Below are positions 19,212 to 27,366 of a stretch of DNA of 64,000 nucleotides, piece by piece. The notes beneath the pieces were generated by a model, which had not been told where the DNA came from, searched no databases, and saw only the letters and a program-made list of their open reading frames with translations. The translations under genes were made by a program, and so were the position numbers. This DNA is from Xanthomonas arboricola pv. populi (GTDB lineage: Bacteria; Pseudomonadota; Gammaproteobacteria; Xanthomonadales; Xanthomonadaceae), in the NCBI RefSeq assembly GCF_002939945.1, contig NZ_MDEB01000001.1, positions 1,263,816 to 1,327,815 on the forward strand. Direction: 5' to 3'. Positions within the stretch are counted from its first letter, which is position 1, and every line of letters starts with the position of its first letter.

Positions 19212-19307
19212 GGGAATCGGGAATCGGGAATCGTAATAGCATCAAGCGCATCGCGGCAGTTCGAAGCAGCGCCCCTCCGATTCCCCATTCCCGACTCCCC
19301 ATTCCCG
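19212..19307. repeat. GGGAATC heptamer repeat with inverted partner
   Basis: Three tandem GGGAATC units (19212-19232) start just after the pheC stop. A run of related reverse-complement units (GATTCCCC, ATTCCCG, ACTCCCC; 19279-19307) lies before the end of the EamA gene. The two ends can fold on each other, giving a long hairpin between these convergent genes. Confidence 0.7.
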
Positions 19308-19325
19308 CGGCGCACAGCGCCGCCC

Positions 19326-20201
19326 TCAAACAATCTTGGTCCGCCGCCACCACCGCGACACCTGCTCCTCGCGGATCAGCGTGAACAGGCCCGCGCCCAG
19401 AATCAGCGCGATGCCGACCGCCATCGGCCAGTCCAGGTGGTCGTGAAACAGCAGATAGCCGAAGGCGATCGCCCACAGCATCTGGCTGTATTGCGTTGGC
19501 GCAACCACACTCACCGGTGCCATCCGCGTGGCGTACATCAGGCAGATCGCCGCCAGGCCGGCAAGCAGCCCATAGCCGGCCAACAGCCCCCACTGATACA
19601 GCGTGGGCCAGACAAAGGTCGGCAACATCATGATCCCGCCCATCACCAACGGGCCGATCACCCCGGCGCCGTACAAGGTCAGGCGTTTTTCGCTGTGGCC
19701 GGCCATGCGCAGGGTGATGACCGAGATCGCACCGACCAGGCCGCACACGATCGCGGCCACATGCCCTTGGGTGAGATGGCGAAAGCCCGGGCGCAGCACG
19801 ATCAACACGCCGATGAAACCCACGATCACCGCCGACCACCGCCGCCAGTGCACCTCTTCCTTGAGGAACACCACCGACAGCACGGTGACGAAAATCGGCA
19901 TCAGGAAGATCAGCGCGAACGCCTCGGCCATCGGCAAGGTGGTGAACGCAATCACCGAGGTCAGATTGCCGATGGCGCCGGTGAGCGCACGCAACAGCCA
20001 CAGGCTCGGTTGCTTGGCCATCACCAGTTCGCGCAACCGGTCGTCCGGCTTTTTCAGGAATGGCACGGCCACCAGCATCAGCAAGGCACCGAGAAACAGC
20101 ACTTCGTAGACCGGCAGCGTGCCTTCCAGCAGCTTCACGAACGCGTCGCTGATCGAATAGGCCGCATAGCAGGCAAACCCCAACAACACACCCTTCAGCA
20201 T
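19326..20201 (-). CDS. EamA/DMT-family transporter
   Basis: A 291-residue inner-membrane protein with ten predicted helices in two EamA repeats (about residues 5-140 and 150-285), the standard form of the drug/metabolite transporter superfamily. Recognisable pieces are SDAFVKLLE near helix 1, PMAEAFALIFLMPIFVTVLS at the end of repeat 1 with the FLKEEVHWRRW loop, and APTQYSQMLWAIAFGYLLF in repeat 2. Substrate unknown; relatives export metabolites or amino acids. The ATG at 20201 is well supported by GGAGG 8 bases upstream; the longer frame is rejected. Confidence 0.88.
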   Translation of the reverse strand: MLKGVLLGFACYAAYSISDAFVKLLEGTLPVYEVLFLGALLMLVAVPFLKKPDDRLRELVMAKQPSLWLLRALTGAIGNLTSVIAFTTLPMAEAFALIFLMPIFVTVLSVVFLKEEVHWRRWSAVIVGFIGVLIVLRPGFRHLTQGHVAAIVCGLVGAISVITLRMAGHSEKRLTLYGAGVIGPLVMGGIMMLPTFVWPTLYQWGLLAGYGLLAGLAAICLMYATRMAPVSVVAPTQYSQMLWAIAFGYLLFHDHLDWPMAVGIALILGAGLFTLIREEQVSRWWRRTKIV

Positions 20202-20481
20202 TGCCGATCCTCCACGGTTGGCGCCAATCGGACACCATGTCGATGGGGGCAGTGCGCAGTATGGGGTGCGGCGTGCCTGAGAGGAATCGGCGCACGCATC
20301 CGGGCACGACGGCGCCTGCATCGCCACCGGCATACCGTTGCGCATTACCCGGCTGCTCACGTCGCTGCAGACGCCGCCGCTGCGCCGCCCGCCATCGCGC
20401 CGGCGGTGCGCTGGATGCGCATGCGCGATGGGGTCGGTTACGATGCCAGTCCATCCCTCGCACCAGCAGCGCGCGTGACGC

Positions 20482-21354
20482 GTGCACCCAGACCAGCGAC
20501 TCGTGCCCCACTACTCCGGCCCACTCCTCATTTGCTCCGATGCCCAGGCGCTGCTTGCCGCGCGCGGCAGTGGCCTGACCCAATGGACCGGCTCGCTGGA
20601 CCTGGGCCGCAGTACCGGCACCGCCCAGCTGGATGCGCAGACCTGGCAGTGGCGTGGCAGAGGTTACCCATATCCGGGCAAGCTCAAGGAGCGCACGCTG
20701 TACTTCTGGGACGGTGATGATTTCGCCCCGATCTCGCGTTTCAGCGGCGCGCTGATCAAGCTCGTTCCCACCGAATGGGGCGCGCCCACCTTCGAGATCG
20801 ATGGCATCAAGATGCTGCCCTCGGCGCAGCTGTCGCCGTTCGACGATGCGCGCCGCAAGGTGGCGCTGGTCGATCCGCGCGGCAAGATCGTGCTGGATAC
20901 CTGTGGTGGGCTAGGCTACTTCGCCGCCTGCTGCCTGGAGGCCGGGGTGGCGCAGCTGCATTCGTTCGAAAAGAATGCCGACGTGCTGTGGCTGCGCACG
21001 CTCAATCCCTGGTCGCCGGATCCGGACGATGCCGCCTGCGGCGGACGTCTGCAGCTGACCCATGCCGATATCTCGCAGCATATCGCCACGCTGGCAGACG
21101 ATGCGGTCGATGCGGTCCTGCACGACCCGCCGCGCTTCGGCATCGCCGGCGAGCTGTACTCGCAGCTGTTCTACGATCAGCTGGCGCGGGTGTTGCGTCG
21201 TGGCGGGCGCCTGTTCCATTACACCGGCGCACCCAACCGGCTCACCAGCGGCCGCGATGTGCCCAACGAAGTGAGCAAACGCCTGAGCAAGGCCGGCTTC
21301 AGCACGCAACTGGCACTGGACGGCGTGCTGGCAACGCTGCCGGCGCGGCGCTGA
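20482..21354 (+). CDS. Class I SAM-dependent methyltransferase
   Basis: A 290-residue protein. The N-terminal 130 residues are family-specific. The Rossmann methyltransferase core starts with motif I, LDTCGGLGYFA (about residue 137), and the acidic motif II is in LHSFEKNAD. The motif IV position reads LHDPPRFG (about residue 212). DPPR with a preceding His is seen in archaeal-type and RNA-like methyltransferases, so an RNA or small-molecule target is possible, but the substrate is not known. The start codon is a GTG or ATG-like site at the frame start after an upstream G-rich region; confidence in the exact start is modest. Confidence 0.8.
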   Translation: MHPDQRLVPHYSGPLLICSDAQALLAARGSGLTQWTGSLDLGRSTGTAQLDAQTWQWRGRGYPYPGKLKERTLYFWDGDDFAPISRFSGALIKLVPTEWGAPTFEIDGIKMLPSAQLSPFDDARRKVALVDPRGKIVLDTCGGLGYFAACCLEAGVAQLHSFEKNADVLWLRTLNPWSPDPDDAACGGRLQLTHADISQHIATLADDAVDAVLHDPPRFGIAGELYSQLFYDQLARVLRRGGRLFHYTGAPNRLTSGRDVPNEVSKRLSKAGFSTQLALDGVLATLPARR

Positions 21355-21561
21355 CTGCGGGATTTTTGCGGCAACTGAAAACGCGCAGATCGGTCGCGGC
21401 CAGCTGCAGGTCGGCGCTGCACGCGAAGCCGCAATGCAGCAGGCAGATGCCGACCCGGGCACTGGCCGCCTCCGTCTGACTGAAAGTGCAGCCGGTTTGC
21501 CGGCCACGCCTGGCCAGCGAACGGATCTGCGATACTGCACCGCCCACGACAAGGACGTTGC

Positions 21562-22125
21562 ATGCGCATTCGCTTTACGACCTGGTTGCTCTCCGCGCTG
21601 CTGATGATGACCGGCGTGCCAGCAGCGCGCGCGCAGACTGCGCCGCAGACACCGCCACCGCCGCAGCCCATGTCCGAAGTCACCACCCGCCATCCGGTGA
21701 CCACCGCGGTCCTTGCCGGGCGTACGATTCGCCTGGGCGAACACGCCGGCAAGTGCGCAATCCTGCGCGATGACGAAGTGCTCCCGCTGGGCATCGGCGC
21801 ACCGTGCTACTTCAGCATCAATCGCGAATACGGCGCCCAGGTGCACCACTTCCACGGCAGCGACATCGTGCTGGTGCAACACGCCCACCCCACCTCTGCG
21901 CCGGACTGGGATATCAAGCTGTACGGGGCGATCTGCGCGTTCGAAGCGCAGGCCGTGCGCGAAGTCGATGGCGTGCTGGAACCCGGCAGCGTCGCCACTT
22001 CCTGGCACTGTGACCCGAGCATGGGAGCCGATCAGAAGCAGTTCGTCTACAGCTACGACACCTGGCCCAAGCGCGAGACGCAGCCGCCATCGCGCAAGCA
22101 AAAGCAAAAGCAGACACAGCCCTGA
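21562..22125 (+). CDS. Secreted protein of unknown function
   Basis: 187 residues with a clear signal peptide (residues 1-24, ending ARA), a Pro-rich linker, then a compact domain of about 125 residues containing three cysteines (GKCAILRD, GAPCYFS, GAICAFE) and a fourth in SWHCDPSM, which could form two disulfides in the periplasm. The tail is Lys/Gln-rich. No family is recognised. GGACGTTGC precedes the ATG. The gene stands alone and is followed by about 170 bases without a gene. Confidence 0.72.
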   Translation: MRIRFTTWLLSALLMMTGVPAARAQTAPQTPPPPQPMSEVTTRHPVTTAVLAGRTIRLGEHAGKCAILRDDEVLPLGIGAPCYFSINREYGAQVHHFHGSDIVLVQHAHPTSAPDWDIKLYGAICAFEAQAVREVDGVLEPGSVATSWHCDPSMGADQKQFVYSYDTWPKRETQPPSRKQKQKQTQP

Positions 22126-22296
22126 TGGCCGCATGAGGCGCAGGCGTCGATCGGCGCAGGCGGTTGCCCCGGCCTTGTGACCCGACGGCTGATCAACACC
22201 GTGTACTCAACAGCGGCTTGCCGCACGCCTGCGCAGCCGCGTCGTCGTCGACAGCGCGGCACCGCAGTCGCGCATGCTGTGGACCAACCGCGCAGG

Positions 22297-22683
22297 TCAT
22301 CGCCTGCCGCTTCGGTACGCCGTCCAGGCAACGTAGGTGAACCAGGCGATGACCGCCAACGGCACACTGGTCAGCAACGCATTCCAGCCGATGGCGATCC
22401 AGAACCGCTGCGGGTCTGCATCCGCGTAAAAGATCCTGGTCGGCCGGCCGCGGATGACGCTGATATAGCGCCCCGTGACGATCGCCTCCAGCAACAGCCA
22501 CAGCCGCACGCAGCAGGCGATCGCCACGGCAACGGCCCCCCCGCCGACGATCCATTCCTGGATCCGGGACGCTGCGGGAGCTGGCGCAGGTGGCGGTGAT
22601 TTGGGCCGCTTTTTTTTCACGCAGGCATCGGTTCGATGGTGGCGGCGCAGCAGTGTACGCGCAGCGCAACCGGCCGACGCCAT
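22297..22683 (-). CDS. Small membrane protein, two membrane helices
   Basis: About 128 residues. A basic N terminus with KKKRPKSPP precedes two membrane helices (roughly residues 45-66 and 98-120), with a short RGRPTRIFYADADPQRF loop between them. No family is recognised. Starts at GTG 22692, ATG 22683 or GTG 22620 are all possible; the ATG is given here. Convergent with the preceding secreted-protein gene. Confidence 0.55.
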   Translation of the reverse strand: MASAGCAARTLLRRHHRTDACVKKKRPKSPPPAPAPAASRIQEWIVGGGAVAVAIACCVRLWLLLEAIVTGRYISVIRGRPTRIFYADADPQRFWIAIGWNALLTSVPLAVIAWFTYVAWTAYRSGRR

Positions 22684-22932
22684 CCATCGCACGCCTGCAA
22701 CACCTGGTGGTCGCGCAGTGAGCGCATGACACGCACCTGCCGGCTGAGCGCGGCCGCTATACTGATGGCGCAGCGCACTCGCTCAGAGTGATTGGAATGC
22801 TCCACGCTGCATTCGTCTCAGGGAAGATGGCCTGCAACAGTGCAACCTGGATTGTCCGGGTGCTTCCTTGGGGTTTTTGCCGTGTTTCGCCATGCACTGG
22901 CGACAACGGCCTCGTACCAAGGACCTTTCACT

Positions 22933-23475
22933 TTGAAGACATTCACCACGTTCCTGCTGGTCTCTTTCAGTCTGCTGCTTGCCTCTTGCGGCGGCGCCAC
23001 CACCGGCGCCTCCAAGCTCTCCTCCAGCGACTACCTGCTGCACAACATCTCGGTCTGGAATGGCGCGGTGAGCATCATCGACCCGTGGGTGTCGGGCGAC
23101 CGCGGGCAGAGCCTGGTGACCGATGCCATCGCGCACAAGCCGCTGGACAGCTACAAGACCGCGCTGGGCAGCCAACGCAAGGCACTGGCCGCCAACGCGC
23201 AGGCCAATACCGCCGTGGCCTCGGGCGTGCCGGACAACGCCAAGGACCTGGACGGCAAGCTGTCGGCCTACCTCAAGAGTGCCGACGCGATGATGGCCGC
23301 GCTCGAGCGCGTGGCCGCCCTGCCCAACGGCTACAGCAACACCGAGCTGGCGCCGTTGGCCAAGGACCTGGAAACCGTATCCGCCCAGCTCAACACCGAT
23401 ATGCAAGCCCTGAATACCGCGCAGCGCGCGTATTCCAAGCAGCACAAGATTGCGATGCAGGAAGTCAGTCAGTAA
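22933..23475 (+). CDS. Lipoprotein of unknown function (DUF3829-like layout)
   Basis: 180 residues. The lipobox LLASCGG puts the lipidated Cys at residue 19, followed by Gly, which is compatible with either membrane. The rest is alpha-helical with many Ala and Lys, suggesting a helical bundle, and ends in a long helix (LETVSAQLNTDMQALN...). No enzyme motif is seen; the layout recalls DUF3829-like lipoproteins but this is not firm. TTG at 22933 is the likely start: it has AAGGA 9 bases upstream and gives a normal-length signal peptide, whereas the longer frame from 22792 would bury it. Confidence 0.68.
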   Translation: MKTFTTFLLVSFSLLLASCGGATTGASKLSSSDYLLHNISVWNGAVSIIDPWVSGDRGQSLVTDAIAHKPLDSYKTALGSQRKALAANAQANTAVASGVPDNAKDLDGKLSAYLKSADAMMAALERVAALPNGYSNTELAPLAKDLETVSAQLNTDMQALNTAQRAYSKQHKIAMQEVSQ

Positions 23476-23646
23476 ACAGCGCGTTGCCGATGGCGTCCTG
23501 CAGGGCGCCATCGTGCCGTGTCGGCAGCTGCGCCCTGCGTGCCAGACGCAGATGCAGATGCACACGCCATGCACTACTGCGCGCACTGCGCTCGGTGCAT
23601 CGGTGATGCGCTGCGCAGCCAGGCCGCAGGCGCCCTCATCCAATCG

Positions 23647-25521
23647 TCAACACACCGCCCATTGATCGCGCCCGGCGGTCTTGGCGGCGTACAGCGCAAG
23701 ATCGGCCTGCCCCAGCAGTACATCCAGGCCGGTCCCCGCAGTGACGCTCGCCGCGCCCATGCAGAAGCGCACCGGCTGGTCGGCGGGCAGGCCGGCGATC
23801 TCGATCGCGGCCACCGCGTTGCGCAGCCGCGCGAACACCGCAGGAATCTCGTCTGCGCTGCAGCCCGGCAGCACCAGCAGGAATTCTTCGCCGCCCAGCC
23901 GTCCCAGGCGATCCTGCGTTCGCAGCGCCAGCCTGGAGGCGCAGGCCAGCGCCTTGAGCACGGCATCGCCGGCGGCGTGGCCATGCATGTCGTTGATCAG
24001 TTTGAAGTGGTCCAGATCGATCAATGCCAGCATGCACGGAACCTGCGAGCGCACCGCTTGCTCGAGCTGCTGCTGCGCCTCTGCGCGAATGGCGCGGCGG
24101 TTGGGCAGGCCGGTGAGTTCGTCGCGCATCGCCAGCCGCGAGAGTTGCCGCCGGTGGCACGCACCGAAGGCCAGCACCACCAGCGCGCCCAGCAACAACA
24201 GACAGGTTGCACACAAGGCGATCCACAAGGCGCGTTGACCCGCTTCGTGGGCCTGCAAGGCCAGTTGCGCGGTCTCGCTGCGTCGGCGCAGCTCGGCGGT
24301 TTCCGCGCCGCGGCGCGCATCTTCGTAACGCGCCTGCAGGCGCAGCATCACGGTGTCGCGCTGGCGATCCAGGCTCTGCGCGCGCAGCGTGTTGGCGCGT
24401 TGCAGTTCCTGGTATGCCTCGGCATGACGCCGCTCCGCCGCCAGTGCCTGGGCAATGGCATCGATCAGTTGCGCGCGCCGTCCCAACGGCAGATCGGGAT
24501 CGTCCGCTGCCTTGGCCGCGACGATCTCCCCGCCGAGGCTGCCGGACTTGAGCGCGGTCAATGCCTGCAGCAATACCGCGTGGCAGGCGGCCACCCGGCC
24601 GACATTGCCTTGCCGTTGCATCAACGGCAAGGCTTCACGTGCCATTGCCAATGCCGCGGTGGCCTCGCCGGTTTCGATCAGAACCTCGCTGGCGCTGATC
24701 AATGCCGCGGCCACGCCGGCCTGATCGCCCAGCTCGCGGCTGAGCGCCAGCGCACGCCTGAAATGCAGCAATGCCGCGTCCGGCTGCTGCGCTGCCAGCG
24801 ACGTGCCGTATTCATATTCGATCAGGCTGCGCTGAAAGCGTGCTGGCTGGCCGCGCACGCGTGCCAGGGCGCGCTGCAGATAGTCTTCGGCATCGTTGTC
24901 TTCGGCCGAACGGCCACCCACGCGGCTGGCCAGCGAGCCGAGCTGGGTCAACGCATCCAGCTCCAGGCTCAAGCTGTGTTCGCGCACTGCGCACTGGTAG
25001 CTGGCCTGCGCGGCGTTCCAGGCCTCGTCGCTGCTGCCGGAGGCGAGCATGCCCCACATGTCGACCGCCTCGACCTCGCACAGCAGATCGTTGCGACCCA
25101 GCGCACGCGCGCGCTGACGCAGCGCCTCCAGCCGCGCCAGCATGCCGCGGTTGGGGCTATCGCGCACATCGCCGAGCGCCTGCACGATCGCCAGCCACAG
25201 CTGCGCCTGCGCCGCGTTGCCGCGCACCCGTTCCGACAGCGCATGCGCCTGCGCCAGTGCTGTCTGACGGCGCTCGGTCTCTTCCAGGGAAATCAGCACG
25301 CGCGCCTGCGCCAGCAAGGCCCAGAACTGCGCATCGGCATCGCCCTCGCTGCGGGCACGCTGCAACGCGGCCTGGGCGGCCTGCAGGGCAGCCCTGGGGT
25401 CGTCGATCGCCGCGGTTTCGATGCGCTTCCACGGCTGCGACTGCGCCCACAGCGTGGCGCTGAACAGCATCGCGGCCATCCCGACGACCATGCGCCGCCA
25501 GCGTGGCGCCGCGCTGCTCAT
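23647..25521 (-). CDS. Diguanylate cyclase with periplasmic TPR sensor region
   Basis: A 624-residue membrane protein. A signal sequence (about residues 10-28) is followed by about 400 residues of TPR-like helical repeats in the periplasm, a coiled coil, one membrane helix (about 432-455) and a cytoplasmic GGDEF domain. The active-site loop reads GGEEF and the product-inhibition I-site RTQD sits five residues before it, so the enzyme should make c-di-GMP from two GTP and be feedback inhibited. The periplasmic repeats probably sense a protein or peptide. The ATG at 25521 with GAGGTG upstream is preferred to the frame start at 25629. C-di-GMP typically controls biofilm and motility; the specific output is unknown. 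Confidence 0.9.
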   Translation of the reverse strand: MSSAAPRWRRMVVGMAAMLFSATLWAQSQPWKRIETAAIDDPRAALQAAQAALQRARSEGDADAQFWALLAQARVLISLEETERRQTALAQAHALSERVRGNAAQAQLWLAIVQALGDVRDSPNRGMLARLEALRQRARALGRNDLLCEVEAVDMWGMLASGSSDEAWNAAQASYQCAVREHSLSLELDALTQLGSLASRVGGRSAEDNDAEDYLQRALARVRGQPARFQRSLIEYEYGTSLAAQQPDAALLHFRRALALSRELGDQAGVAAALISASEVLIETGEATAALAMAREALPLMQRQGNVGRVAACHAVLLQALTALKSGSLGGEIVAAKAADDPDLPLGRRAQLIDAIAQALAAERRHAEAYQELQRANTLRAQSLDRQRDTVMLRLQARYEDARRGAETAELRRRSETAQLALQAHEAGQRALWIALCATCLLLLGALVVLAFGACHRRQLSRLAMRDELTGLPNRRAIRAEAQQQLEQAVRSQVPCMLALIDLDHFKLINDMHGHAAGDAVLKALACASRLALRTQDRLGRLGGEEFLLVLPGCSADEIPAVFARLRNAVAAIEIAGLPADQPVRFCMGAASVTAGTGLDVLLGQADLALYAAKTAGRDQWAVC

Positions 25522-25954
25522 CGACACCTCACGGCGACGATAAGCCACACCGCAGGGCTGCCATGCACAGGACGCGCCGGCCGGCCCGTATCGGGTTTGC
25601 TGGTTGCTGCGACACTCGAGCTCTCCCATGGTTGGCTGGCGGCGGAATCGGAGCGACGTCGGCGTCTGCCTGAACGCCGCATCGATGCAAACACGCGGTC
25701 ATGATGACTGGCGCACGCGGCAGGTCACGTGATCGCCACGCTTTGCGCCACGATCGTTATCGGCCTGCGTGCGGCGGGCTTGAATCGGCCTGCAGATCGC
25801 ATGGCAGCAGCCTGCGGCCGGGCACCTTGCCAGGCGCTGCGGCCCAGCGGGCGACCCGCGCCGTCGCCGATGCACATCGCCGGATGCAGCCGCCCTGCGA
25901 CAGCCACGTAAACTGCCGCACGGCACCTGCCGCCTACTGGATCCTGGAGACGCC

Positions 25955-27046
25955 GTGACATCCCGCCTGCCCCGCCTGCTCACGCTGCTTGCCGTCGTCT
26001 TGCTGTCGGCCTGCGCCACCCAGGCGCCGCGCGCGCCACAGCGCTCCCCGGACGCGGTCAAGGCCGACATCGCCCGGCGCCTGCCGGCCACGCTGTCCGA
26101 TCGCAACGGTTGGGCCGACGATGTCTACGTGGCGCTGTCCTCGCAGGGGCTGGACCCCAGCGCCGGGCACATCTGCGCGGTGCTGGCGGTGACCGAGCAG
26201 GAGTCGACCTACCAGGCCAACCCGGTCGTGCCCAATCTCGGCAGGATTTCGCGCGCCGAGATCGACCGCCGCGCCAGCGCGCATCACATCCCCGGCTTCA
26301 TGGTCGATGCCGCCTTGCGCATCGACTCGCCCGACGGCCGCAGCTATGCCACGCGCATCGCGAACGCGCGCACCGAACAGGAGCTGAGCCGCATCTTCGA
26401 AGACTTCACCGGCAGCGTGCCGCTGGGCGCACGCCTGTTCGACGGGCTCAACCCGGTGCATACCGCCGGACCGATGCAGGTCAGCATCGCGTTTGCCGAA
26501 CAGCACGCCGAGCGCTATCCGTATCCGCCCGGCGACTCGATCCGCCACGAGGTGTTCAGCCGTCGCGGCGGGCTGTGGTTCGGCACCCGGCATCTGCTCG
26601 GGTATCCGGCCAGTTACGACGCACTGCTGTACCGCTTTGCCGACTTCAATGCCGGCTGGTACGCCAGCCGCAACGCCGCGTTCCAGGCGGCGCTGAGCAA
26701 GGCCAGCGGCATTGCGCTGGCCCTGGACGGCGACCTGCTGACCCCCGGCGCCAACCTGGACGCCCCCGGTGGTACCGAACGTGCCGCACGCGCGCTGGGC
26801 AGCCAGCTGGCAATGAGCGACCGCCAGATCCGCCGTGCCCTGGAGACCGGCAATTCCATCGATTTCCAGGACACTGAGCTGTATCGCCAGGTGTTCGCAC
26901 TGGCCGAGCGCGGTGCCGGCAAACCGCTGCCGCGCGCGGTGCTGCCCGGCATCACCCTGGAGAGCCCCAAGATCACTCGCACCCTCACCACCGCCTGGTT
27001 CGCGCAGCGGGTGAACGAGCGCTGGAAGCGCTGCATGGGCAAGTGA
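25955..27046 (+). CDS. DUF1615 lipoprotein, lysozyme-like fold possible
   Basis: A 363-residue protein starting at GTG 25955 (CTGGAGACGCC just upstream). The lipobox LLSACAT marks Cys20 as the lipidation site. The remainder matches the DUF1615 family of proteobacterial lipoproteins, with conserved segments AVLAVTEQESTYQANP, NPVHTAGPMQVS, RGGLWFGTRHLLGYP and FADFNAGWYASRN. The ExESTY and GPMQVS pieces recall lytic transglycosylase or lysozyme-like active-site regions, so cell-wall action is possible but unproven. Located in the envelope; single gene. Confidence 0.82.
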   Translation: MTSRLPRLLTLLAVVLLSACATQAPRAPQRSPDAVKADIARRLPATLSDRNGWADDVYVALSSQGLDPSAGHICAVLAVTEQESTYQANPVVPNLGRISRAEIDRRASAHHIPGFMVDAALRIDSPDGRSYATRIANARTEQELSRIFEDFTGSVPLGARLFDGLNPVHTAGPMQVSIAFAEQHAERYPYPPGDSIRHEVFSRRGGLWFGTRHLLGYPASYDALLYRFADFNAGWYASRNAAFQAALSKASGIALALDGDLLTPGANLDAPGGTERAARALGSQLAMSDRQIRRALETGNSIDFQDTELYRQVFALAERGAGKPLPRAVLPGITLESPKITRTLTTAWFAQRVNERWKRCMGK

Positions 27047-27366
27047 GGCTGCCACCCAAGCCACTGCGCGCCGGCAGGCGCAGCCGCGGTTGCCGCAGAT
27101 AGGCCTGTCACCCACACGTCCACTTCTGCCCATCGTCTCCAGCCTTGCGCTGTACCCGCAGCGCGAGACCGCTCGCGCTGCGTGTGGGCACATCGGTGAT
27201 CACGCCAACCGCGTATCTGTGCGCTCTGGATCTGCCGCATGGGCGAGCTAGCCGCGACACGGTCACCGGCACGACTTCTGGCAGAGGCAGCCCCGCGGCC
27301 CAGCGGGTAGCATCGGGCGGTCGCGCCGACCGCGTTGCGCGCTCCTTTCGTCCCGGAGAGTTCTAC
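27047..27366. other. Intergenic, no gene found
   Basis: 320 bases before the S9 peptidase gene. The frame of that gene stays open through it but without a signal peptide or ribosome-binding site, so it is treated as non-coding. Confidence 0.5.

Noticed and set aside
23518..25704. A 728-codon plus-strand frame opposite the diguanylate cyclase
   Set aside because: Mirror frame of a gene with a clear GGEEF domain.
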